Source: Dyadobacter fanqingshengii (GTDB lineage Bacteria > Bacteroidota > Bacteroidia > Cytophagales > Spirosomataceae). From it: a stretch of DNA of 64,000 bases. The notes below the pieces were generated by a model. That model saw only the letters and a list, made by a program, of their open reading frames with translations, was not told the DNA's origin and made no database searches. Shown here in pieces: positions 1 through 7,317 of the stretch; position 1 is the stretch's first letter; each line of letters begins with the position of its first letter. The stretch lies in the NCBI RefSeq assembly GCF_023822005.2, contig NZ_CP098806.1:1178001-1242000 (forward strand), given 5' to 3'. The translations under genes and the position numbers were made by a program.

Positions 1-1032
1 ACCGGCTGCGAACATTTTCACCTCCCCAATGCAGGCCGGGTTTGCCAGCGGCAGGAAAATAATGTCGTCTTTGCATTGTATCAGCACTTCAACGGGCTGG
101 CAGGTGTTTCCACCTTCATGATACGGGTTTCTTAATGTTGTTTCAAATTCAAAATTGGCATTCGTCAGGTCACCCATATCGCGTTGGTTGAAAAGGCGCA
201 CTTTGGGAGCAACGGGTTTCAGATTGAAGTTGTTGGCTTTCAGTAATGCTTCGGTGATCGCAATGCGGTCGGGTTGGGTAATGTCTTTTTTGGTGAAATA
301 AAATGGCTTATCATCCATTTCCACCAGCCCGAGCCATCCATTTGAAGTGATCTGTACGACGTGCCTTTTCACAACTTCGCCATCCACAATGAGTCGGGCA
401 TTGAAATAACCCGGATAATAATAGATGGCCGAATGCTTCGTCTGGTCCTTGGGCACCAGCGTTTTGCGTGAGATATCCCAGGTTTGCACAATGTAAACCG
501 AATCGGTCTTCGCTTGTGAAGCATCGTAAGTGAAAACAACGGAGTTCGGCACGGCTTCTGTATACACTTTATCTGCTTTGAATGAAAAGCGCGCGGGATC
601 AACCCGTCCGGAACCGAGCACTTTTTGGAATACGAAATAACCCGCAATGGCCAGTAAAAGCACCAGCGCGAAAGCCCAGGTAAGATGCAGCGCGCGTTTA
701 GGTTTATGGTAAGTGTCCTGCACTTCCGGCGAGACGGATTCGGCACTTTCGGGCTTACTGCATGTCTGGACAAAATTTCGCCAGTCATTGTAACCGGCAA
801 ACCGGGCCAGCGTGTTAAGTGTGGCAGTATTTGGCGCGTGATCATACTTGATGCGTCCCCAAACCCTTTTTAATGTGGTGGTGCTGAGCCGGACTTTGGT
901 CTTTTCGAAGATTGCTTCGCTCAGTTTTTCGAAGTCGTAATTGGACCAGTTTTCGCTGCTTCCCCAAGCGAGCGCGTCCTCGATCTGTTGGAGGCAAACC
1001 CGGATTACTTCTGTTTCTGAGACTTTTAACAT
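1..1032 (-). CDS. Membrane protein with N-terminal helical DNA-binding-like domain (partial, runs off left edge)
   Basis: Open frame from the ATG at 1032 to the window edge, 344 codons without a stop; the 3' end is outside. Residues 1-90 form a helical segment (starts MLKVSETEVI; contains STTTLKRVWG and FAGYNDWRNF) of the kind found at the N-terminus of many Bacteroidota membrane-anchored regulators. A single hydrophobic segment lies at about 115-136 (LTWAFALVLLLAIAGYFVF). The rest is probably periplasmic and beta-rich, and resembles PKD/Ig-like modules. The layout suggests a cytoplasmic domain tethered to a periplasmic sensory part, but no ligand or function can be named. It is divergent from the esterase at 1.2 kb. 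Confidence 0.75.
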   Translation of the reverse strand, partial: MLKVSETEVIRVCLQQIEDALAWGSSENWSNYDFEKLSEAIFEKTKVRLSTTTLKRVWGRIKYDHAPNTATLNTLARFAGYNDWRNFVQTCSKPESAESVSPEVQDTYHKPKRALHLTWAFALVLLLAIAGYFVFQKVLGSGRVDPARFSFKADKVYTEAVPNSVVFTYDASQAKTDSVYIVQTWDISRKTLVPKDQTKHSAIYYYPGYFNARLIVDGEVVKRHVVQITSNGWLGLVEMDDKPFYFTKKDITQPDRIAITEALLKANNFNLKPVAPKVRLFNQRDMGDLTNANFEFETTLRNPYHEGGNTCQPVEVLIQCKDDIIFLPLANPACIGEVKMFAAG

Positions 1033-1231
1033 GGCTGTTGTAATTGCACGAGCTGGCGCGGCATTTGTCACAAATTTATCTATTCAAAAGACATTTGCTT
1101 CATAAACGTTTATTAAAAAAGATTACACGAATCGGCTGGAATTTTCCCGTATGGAAAGCGAGGTCAGATTTTGGCACAAATAGCATTCCGATATGTCTTG
1201 TTAACACCCCTGAATTCTGCCTGATGATGCC

Positions 1232-1239
1232 TAGTTTTG
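1232..1239 (+). promoter_or_regulatory. Candidate -7 box (TAGTTTTG) of the carboxylesterase
   Basis: TAGTTTTG fits the Bacteroidota -7 consensus TAnnTTTG exactly. It lies 16 nt before the ATG at 1256, so transcription would start near 1245. That fits the start at 1256 better than the TTG at 1237, which lies inside the box. No TTG is visible 19-20 nt upstream, so the -33 element is weak. Confidence 0.35.
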
Positions 1240-2889
1240 GAATTACGCTCAGGCCATGAGTTACATTTTATCTATTCTTTTTTGATCCCAATGCCTATGT
1301 TCGCCCAAGCCGATCCTCAAAATGATCCAGCAATTACGGTTGGCGCTGCCACCGCAGTTGTACAAACGGCCGGTGGTCACGTACGCGGCTACATGCATCG
1401 CAATGTTTACACATTTAAAGGCATTCCTTATGGAAGCGCTGAAAGGTTCTTGCTGGCTTACAAACCCGAACCCTGGGAAGGCATCCGGAACTGTTTGGTT
1501 TATGGCCCAACCTGTCCCACAACCCAGGCGCCTGCATTTACAGAGGAACTTGAATTCGCATTCCAGCCCAACCGCGGTTATCATGTTGACGAGCAGTGTC
1601 TTACATTGAATATATGGGTTAGCCACATGGATAGTCAGGCAAAAAAGCCGGTGATGGTTTGGTTGCATGGCGGCGGTTTCGCGAATGGCTCGGCTATTGA
1701 ATTCCCGTCACATGACGGTGAAAGTCTTGCACGCAATGGAGATGTGGTGGTGGTTAGTCTCAATCACAGGCTCAATGTGCTCGGTTTTTTGGATTTGTCT
1801 GCTTATTCGGAGAAGTACCAACATGCAGGCAATGTGGGTGCTACTGATATAGTATTGGCGTTGCAATGGGTCCAGAAAAACATTGCAAATTTTGGTGGTG
1901 ATCCTGGTAATGTTACCATTTTCGGACAGTCCGGAGGCGGTTCCAAGGTCATGTGCCTGCTGAATGCGCCTTCGGCAAAAGGGCTTTTTCACAAAGCAAT
2001 TGTACAGAGCGGGAGCTATCCCAATCATTTTACAGACAAGAATATTTCCCAAAAAGTTGCTGAGGCACTGCTCGCAGAACTGGAATTAAGCCCCGAACGC
2101 GTGGATGCCTTGGAAACAATGCCTTATGAGCAGCTTGCAAAAGCGGGAACGGCAGCACTGGCGAAAGTCCAGGCAGGCATGAAGCCGGACGAAGTCCCGA
2201 CCCTTGGCCTCGAATGGAACCCGGTTCTGGATTATCATTTTCTGCCTTATCAAATCGGCAGCGGGGCAGCACGGGCGCTTTCTGCTCACATTCCGTTATT
2301 GGTAGGTTCTGTTAAAAATGAGTTTGTGCCTTTTGAAATTGATCTGCGAAAAGTTACCGAAGAAAGTGCGCAGGCCATGCTGCTGGAAAAATACGGTGAC
2401 CAAACTGGTGCCTACATTGCTGCTTTGAAGAATGCATATCCCGAAATAAAAGAGCCTTCTGAGCTTATCGACGTGGATATGCTGTTCCGGCCTTTGGTCA
2501 TTAACCACGCAAATGAGAAGTTTGCGGACGGCGGGGCGGCCGTTTACACATATCTTTTTAAATGGCAGTCGCCGGTTCTTGATAGGTCGCTGGGAGCAGT
2601 CCATTGCATGGATCTGCCTTTTGTTTTTGACAACATTGCGCTGTGCGAACAAATGACCGGTGGCGGAAAGGACGCTTACATACTCGCCGAAAAAATAAGC
2701 CTGGCCTGGATACATTTCGCGCGAACGGGAAATCCCAATCACCAAACATTACCAGACTGGCCGGCTTATAATCCTGAAACCGGAGCGGTTATGGTGTTTG
2801 ATAATGAATGCATTGTGAAATATCATCATGATAAAGCATTGCTAAGGATCGCAGCTGGCTCAAAAAATCTAACGGCCGGTAAACATTGA
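1237..2889 (+). CDS. Type-B carboxylesterase/lipase, secreted; signal peptide interrupted by a frameshift
   Basis: An alpha/beta-hydrolase of the carboxylesterase type-B family that hydrolyses carboxylic esters. The nucleophile serine sits in the elbow FGQSGGGS (about residue 232 counted from the TTG). The oxyanion loop is HGGGFANGS, and the usual GTEYGPTCP-like and VHCMDLPFVF segments (the latter with the likely catalytic His) are present. The open frame starts only at a TTG (1237). The ATG at 1256 begins MSYILSILF and then hits TGA at 1283; a -1 shift in the run of six T (1278-1283) joins it to LIPMPMFAQA, giving a normal signal peptide and a protein of about 544 residues. The catalytic domain is intact. 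Either the base count in this reading is wrong, or export of the protein is switched by slippage. Confidence 0.85.
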   Translation: MELRSGHELHFIYSFLIPMPMFAQADPQNDPAITVGAATAVVQTAGGHVRGYMHRNVYTFKGIPYGSAERFLLAYKPEPWEGIRNCLVYGPTCPTTQAPAFTEELEFAFQPNRGYHVDEQCLTLNIWVSHMDSQAKKPVMVWLHGGGFANGSAIEFPSHDGESLARNGDVVVVSLNHRLNVLGFLDLSAYSEKYQHAGNVGATDIVLALQWVQKNIANFGGDPGNVTIFGQSGGGSKVMCLLNAPSAKGLFHKAIVQSGSYPNHFTDKNISQKVAEALLAELELSPERVDALETMPYEQLAKAGTAALAKVQAGMKPDEVPTLGLEWNPVLDYHFLPYQIGSGAARALSAHIPLLVGSVKNEFVPFEIDLRKVTEESAQAMLLEKYGDQTGAYIAALKNAYPEIKEPSELIDVDMLFRPLVINHANEKFADGGAAVYTYLFKWQSPVLDRSLGAVHCMDLPFVFDNIALCEQMTGGGKDAYILAEKISLAWIHFARTGNPNHQTLPDWPAYNPETGAVMVFDNECIVKYHHDKALLRIAAGSKNLTAGKH

Positions 2890-2938
2890 GGTAAAGAATC
2901 CCGGCGCCAATAATTATATAAAGCACCGCTTGAATTGT

Positions 2939-2972
2939 GTAAGACTTTACGGAGCCTTCGGCGATACATTTG
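2939..2972 (+). promoter_or_regulatory. Candidate copA promoter: dyad GTAA-N4-TTAC plus -7 box TACATTTG
   Basis: TACATTTG at 2965-2972 is an exact TAnnTTTG box, 17 nt before the copA ATG. No TTG occurs at the normal 19-20 nt distance; the nearest is at 2935-2937, 27 nt away. A short dyad GTAA-GACT-TTAC (2939-2950) lies between them. A promoter that needs an activator would look like this, but no regulator gene is adjacent and the assignment is inference. Confidence 0.35.
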
Positions 2973-2988
2973 TAAAAATGAAAAACCG

Positions 2989-5232
2989 ATGGAAACGATA
3001 CTTGAAAACCATATAAAACAAACCTTCCCCGTGTTAGGCATGTCCTGCGCCGCTTGTGCCGTGAGTGTTGAGAGCATGCTTAAATCTGTGAAAGGAGTCC
3101 ACGACGCAGGCGTAAATTACGCAACCCAGACCGCCTGGGCTGATTATGATGATTCAGTAACCAACACCGACCTGCAAAATGCAGTCCGCGCCATTGGTTA
3201 CGACCTGGTTGTGAACGTGGAAGATCCTCAGCAAGTGCAGCAGGATGCGCAGCTGGCACATTATAATGAATTGAAAAAGAGAACGATCTGGGCCTCCGTG
3301 CTTTCTCTGCCGATCGTTATTATCGGAATGTTCTTCATGGAAGGCTCGTCGCGTGCGTTGCCTTTTGGAAACTGGATCATGATGGTGCTGGCAGCACCTG
3401 TTGTCTTTATTTTGGGCCGCAGTTTTTTTATCAATGCGGTAAAACAAGCCCGGCACCGCAAAGCGAATATGGATACGCTGGTTGCATTAAGCACAGGTAT
3501 CGCGTTCATTTTCAGTGTTTTTAATACTATTTATCCTGAGTTCTGGCATGCGCGTGGCCTGCATGCGCACGTTTATTTTGAGGCGGCAGCGGTGGTGATC
3601 GCGTTCATTTCGCTGGGGAAACTGATGGAAGAAAAAGCGAAGTCAAACACGTCGTCTGCGCTTAAAAAGCTTATGGGTTTACAGCCTAAAACCGTCACCA
3701 TTATCCGCGATGGTGTTGAAACAGAAATTCCCGTTGCTGCGGTGAAGGTTGGGGACATCATTGTCATCAAACCCGGTGAAAAGATTCCTGTTGACGGCAT
3801 TACGAAGGAAGGCAGCTCGTATGTGGACGAAAGTATGATCAGCGGCGAGCCCGTTGCCGTGGAGAAAAAGGAAGGGGAAAAAGTGTTTGCCGGAACGATT
3901 AATCAAAAGGGGAGTTTTGTTTTCGAGGCTGAAAAAGTCGGCGGGGACACCATTTTGGCGCAGATCATTAAAATTGTGCAGCAGGCGCAAGGAAGCAAGG
4001 CGCCAGTGCAAAAGCTGGTCGATAAAATTGCCGGAATCTTCGTTCCCGTTGTCATTGCCATTGCTATTCTGACATTTATTGGCTGGATGGTTTTTGGCGG
4101 TGAAAATGCCTTTACGCACGCCTTGCTAACCTCTGTCACCGTCCTCGTAATCGCCTGCCCATGTGCCTTGGGGCTCGCAACGCCAACCGCGATCATGGTT
4201 GGGGTAGGGAAGGGCGCTGAAAATAATATATTGATCAAAGATGCTGAAAGCCTGGAACTTGCGCATAAGGTGAACGCCATTATCCTGGATAAAACCGGAA
4301 CAATCACGGAAGGGAAGCCAGCGGTTACGCAGATCGTTTGGGAGAAGGAGATCCAGGATAGATCATTTGCTCAACAAATTTTATTAGCCATGGAATCGCG
4401 CTCGGAACACCCGCTGGCCGAAGCTGTCGTCAACCGTTTGAAAAAAGAGCAGTTTGCCAAAGCTCCTTTGCAATCGTTTGACAGCATTACCGGCCAGGGT
4501 GTGCGGGCTGTGAGCGATGGTGTTACTTATTTTGTAGGGAATAAAGGTCTGGTTACGGATGGCGCTGTGGTGATCAGCAAAGAACTTACTGCACTGGCCG
4601 AAAAGTGGCAGCAGGAAGCACAAACGGTTATTTATTTTGCTGACAACCGGAATGTGCTTGCCATTATCGCCATTGCCGATAAGATAAAATCGACTTCCGG
4701 ACAGGCCATTGCAAAGTTGCAGGATATGGGCATTGAAGTTTATATGCTTACCGGCGACAACAAGCAGACGGCTGCCGCAGTGGCGGGCCAAATTGGTCTA
4801 CAACATTATAAAGCAGAGGTTATGCCTTCGGAAAAAGCTGCTTTTGTAAAGCAATTGCAGGCCGAAGGCAAGGTTGTGGCAATGGTTGGAGATGGGATCA
4901 ATGATAGTCACGCGTTAGCTCAGGCCGATGTGAGCATTGCAATGGGAAAAGGTTCGGACATTGCCATGGACGTAGCAAAAATGACTTTGATTACATCCGA
5001 CCTGAACATGATCCCGAAAGCATTAAATCTGTCTGCGAAAACGGTTAAAACGATCAGACAAAACCTATTCTGGGCATTTATTTATAACCTGATCGGCATT
5101 CCGGTCGCTGCTGGTGTGCTTTATGCTGTAAACGGATTCCTGCTTGATCCCATGCTCGCAGGCGCCGCCATGGCGCTAAGCTCCGTGTCGGTTGTGGGCA
5201 ACAGCCTTCGACTGAAAGCCATGAAATTGTAG
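2989..5232 (+). CDS. copA: Copper-exporting P1B-type ATPase
   Basis: A heavy-metal P-type ATPase (747 residues) that exports Cu(I) across the inner membrane using ATP. One N-terminal HMA domain carries the metal-binding GMSCAAC (Cys20, Cys23). The actuator loop contains SMISGEP, the transmembrane metal site is ACPCALGLATP (CPC at 390-392), the phosphorylated aspartate is D434 in DKTGTITEG, and the nucleotide domain has SEHPLAEA and MVGDGIND. Start: the frame is open further upstream, but the ATG at 2989 gives the standard short leader before the HMA domain. The CPC motif with SEHP is typical of the CopA subgroup and not of Zn/Cd exporters. No CopZ chaperone or CsoR/CueR regulator lies beside it. 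Confidence 0.95.
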   Translation: METILENHIKQTFPVLGMSCAACAVSVESMLKSVKGVHDAGVNYATQTAWADYDDSVTNTDLQNAVRAIGYDLVVNVEDPQQVQQDAQLAHYNELKKRTIWASVLSLPIVIIGMFFMEGSSRALPFGNWIMMVLAAPVVFILGRSFFINAVKQARHRKANMDTLVALSTGIAFIFSVFNTIYPEFWHARGLHAHVYFEAAAVVIAFISLGKLMEEKAKSNTSSALKKLMGLQPKTVTIIRDGVETEIPVAAVKVGDIIVIKPGEKIPVDGITKEGSSYVDESMISGEPVAVEKKEGEKVFAGTINQKGSFVFEAEKVGGDTILAQIIKIVQQAQGSKAPVQKLVDKIAGIFVPVVIAIAILTFIGWMVFGGENAFTHALLTSVTVLVIACPCALGLATPTAIMVGVGKGAENNILIKDAESLELAHKVNAIILDKTGTITEGKPAVTQIVWEKEIQDRSFAQQILLAMESRSEHPLAEAVVNRLKKEQFAKAPLQSFDSITGQGVRAVSDGVTYFVGNKGLVTDGAVVISKELTALAEKWQQEAQTVIYFADNRNVLAIIAIADKIKSTSGQAIAKLQDMGIEVYMLTGDNKQTAAAVAGQIGLQHYKAEVMPSEKAAFVKQLQAEGKVVAMVGDGINDSHALAQADVSIAMGKGSDIAMDVAKMTLITSDLNMIPKALNLSAKTVKTIRQNLFWAFIYNLIGIPVAAGVLYAVNGFLLDPMLAGAAMALSSVSVVGNSLRLKAMKL

Positions 5233-5241
5233 TTTAATATT

Positions 5242-5289
5242 AAAACAGTCGGGGCGCCAAACTTAGGTTTCTGGCGCCCCGACTGTTTT
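5242..5289. terminator. Strong bidirectional intrinsic terminator between copA and the facing lipoprotein gene
   Basis: A perfect 18-bp inverted repeat: AAAACAGTCGGGGCGCCA (5242-5259) and its complement (5272-5289), with a 12-nt loop, then T7 on the plus strand and an A-run on the other side. It serves both convergent genes. Confidence 0.93.
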
Positions 5290-5299
5290 TTTATCCGCA

Positions 5300-5986
5300 T
5301 TAATCGTCAATCGTATTGAAGATCCGTATGTAAGTCTCTGCCACATCTCCAGCCGGGCTTGGGTGCATATCCAGTTCCGCTGAGGTCACGTCATTGTAGA
5401 TAAAAAATGCGGTAAGTCTGCGAAAAATAATTGGTGTAATGCCCGTCATGCCATTTTGAAGCTCATACATGGTCGACAATTCAAATGAAAGGTCGGTGGA
5501 GGCACCCACAGGAATGGCGAGCGGGATAGGGCTGCCCATGACCGTCGTTTCTCCCGGCGTGGTCAAAGCCATCGGGCCGGACGAATGCCATGTGTAGCGA
5601 AGCTGATAACCTGCCGACACCGGAAAGGACGGGTTGGCAATCCGAGTAACCGTCGCTTTCACGTCAAATGTGATCAAGCCAATGTCACCGACGGCATTGG
5701 CTGATGGGTCGGAATCTGTTTTGGCGGCGGATCGGGGTAATGCAATGTTGGGAGAACCTGGCGTAACCTCGCCGATCACTGAATTGTCCTTCGCGTAAAA
5801 AGTCAGCTTTTCGATTTTAAACTCGCAGGGATATTCACGTGGCGTGACACCGTTAAGCTTCGTACATGCAGACTCCGGACTATTTGGGATTTCGGGCACT
5901 TCATGGTCTGTACAGGACAGCGCCAGGCATAGAATGAAGTAAATAAAGAATGAAAATAACCTTCCGTTGATGAATAACTGTTTCAT
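5300..5986 (-). CDS. Lipoprotein of unknown function
   Basis: 228 residues from the ATG at 5986, which gives MKQLFINGRL and a lipoprotein signal ending LCLALSC|TDHE. Earlier in-frame Met codons would put a charged stretch ahead of the signal. The mature part is beta-rich with no motif that I recognise; it contains an acidic patch and several Pro/Gly turns. It converges on copA across a shared terminator and is divergent from the metallophosphatase. Probably anchored to the periplasmic or outer face; no function is assigned. Confidence 0.8.
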   Translation of the reverse strand: MKQLFINGRLFSFFIYFILCLALSCTDHEVPEIPNSPESACTKLNGVTPREYPCEFKIEKLTFYAKDNSVIGEVTPGSPNIALPRSAAKTDSDPSANAVGDIGLITFDVKATVTRIANPSFPVSAGYQLRYTWHSSGPMALTTPGETTVMGSPIPLAIPVGASTDLSFELSTMYELQNGMTGITPIIFRRLTAFFIYNDVTSAELDMHPSPAGDVAETYIRIFNTIDD

Positions 5987-6185
5987 AATCTTTTCGTTTA
6001 TGTGACTCATTGGGAATGCTATAATAATGATAATCAACTTATTATATCCACGCAATGAATTCGGTAAGATTTGAAGTGTTTTGTTATTTTACGGTTTGGT
6101 AAACCAAATCATGCGGAGACCGGTTGTAAAAATGTGTATTTGCATAAATTTAATGCGCATTTCATCGTCAGTTACCCGCACCCAA

Positions 6186-7313
6186 ATGAATTCATCCTTC
6201 AATAAAAAATACGATAAACCGGTTATAAAGAAACATCAGCCGGACGACTCCTATAAATTTCAGCCCCTGCCGGCACCAACAGGCAAATATCCTTACCATC
6301 TTGATCTGGAATCAGTTCAAACATTAAATGACCGCGATAAGCTGGCATTTCACATGCTTGGCGACACGGGTAGTATCCGCAACCCGGATTTTCAGAAACT
6401 TGTAGTTGCCGAAATGATCAAGCAGTATCAGCAGACGGACGGCACCGGGAAGGAACCTATGTTCTTGTATCATTTGGGCGATATTGTTTACAATTTCGGC
6501 GAAGCGAGCCAGTATAAGCGGCAGTTTTTTGAGCCATACCAAAAGTATCCCGGGCCCATCTTTGCGATCCCTGGCAACCACGACAGCGATGTAAATCCCG
6601 ACAGCCGCGTTTCCTATAAAAGTCTCGACCCTTTCAGGGCTGTTTTTTGTGACAAGCAGCCACAAACCGTTGCTTTCAGCGGGGAAGCGGAACGAAAAAG
6701 TATGACGCAACCCAATGTCTTCTGGTCGCTCATTACGCCGGTTGCGCGGATTATCGGTATGTATGGCAATGTTACGAAGTTCGGTGTGGTTACGCCTGAT
6801 CAGCGCAAATGGTTAGTAGAGGAGCTTAGGAGCGCCGATGCCGAACGACCCGAAAAAGCGATTATCCTTTGCATTCACCACGCGCCATATTCTGCTGACG
6901 TAAATCATGGGTCGAGCTTGCCGATGATCCAGTTCTTTGATGGTGTTTTTGAACAAACCGGCGTGCGGCCTGACATTGTTTTCAGCGGGCACGTCCACAA
7001 TTACCAGCGTTTTTCGAAGCGTTATTTTGATGGGAAAACGGTTCCGTTTATCGTTGCAGGCGGAGGCGGTTATGATGAGCTGCATCCGGTTGCCGCCACT
7101 TCCGACAGCCGTTTCACAGGCAATAATGCACTTTTTAATCATGTTTCCCTGGAAAATTACTGCGATAATAAGCACGGATTTTTGAAGGTTTCCCTCGAAA
7201 GAACTGAAAAGGGCATCCGCATTACCGGCGAATTTTACACCCTTCCGCATGAAAAAAGGGTCGAACCAGGAATGAATGCTATCCTGGCCGACCGCTTTGT
7301 TATAGAGACTTAA
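6186..7313 (+). CDS. Calcineurin-like metallophosphatase
   Basis: 375 residues from the ATG at 6186 (MNSSFNKKYD); the open frame runs upstream to 6081 but that part looks non-coding. The binuclear metal-site motifs of PF00149 appear in order: MLGDTGS in place of the usual DxH, HLGDIVYN, IPGNHDSD, ILCIHHAPYS and FSGHVHNYQRF. The GHVHNYQR ending resembles purple-acid-phosphatase-like members. Substrate unknown. No clear signal peptide follows the chosen start, so it may be cytosolic. The next gene is convergent, 4 nt away. Confidence 0.85.
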   Translation: MNSSFNKKYDKPVIKKHQPDDSYKFQPLPAPTGKYPYHLDLESVQTLNDRDKLAFHMLGDTGSIRNPDFQKLVVAEMIKQYQQTDGTGKEPMFLYHLGDIVYNFGEASQYKRQFFEPYQKYPGPIFAIPGNHDSDVNPDSRVSYKSLDPFRAVFCDKQPQTVAFSGEAERKSMTQPNVFWSLITPVARIIGMYGNVTKFGVVTPDQRKWLVEELRSADAERPEKAIILCIHHAPYSADVNHGSSLPMIQFFDGVFEQTGVRPDIVFSGHVHNYQRFSKRYFDGKTVPFIVAGGGGYDELHPVAATSDSRFTGNNALFNHVSLENYCDNKHGFLKVSLERTEKGIRITGEFYTLPHEKRVEPGMNAILADRFVIET

Positions 7314-7317
7314 AATT

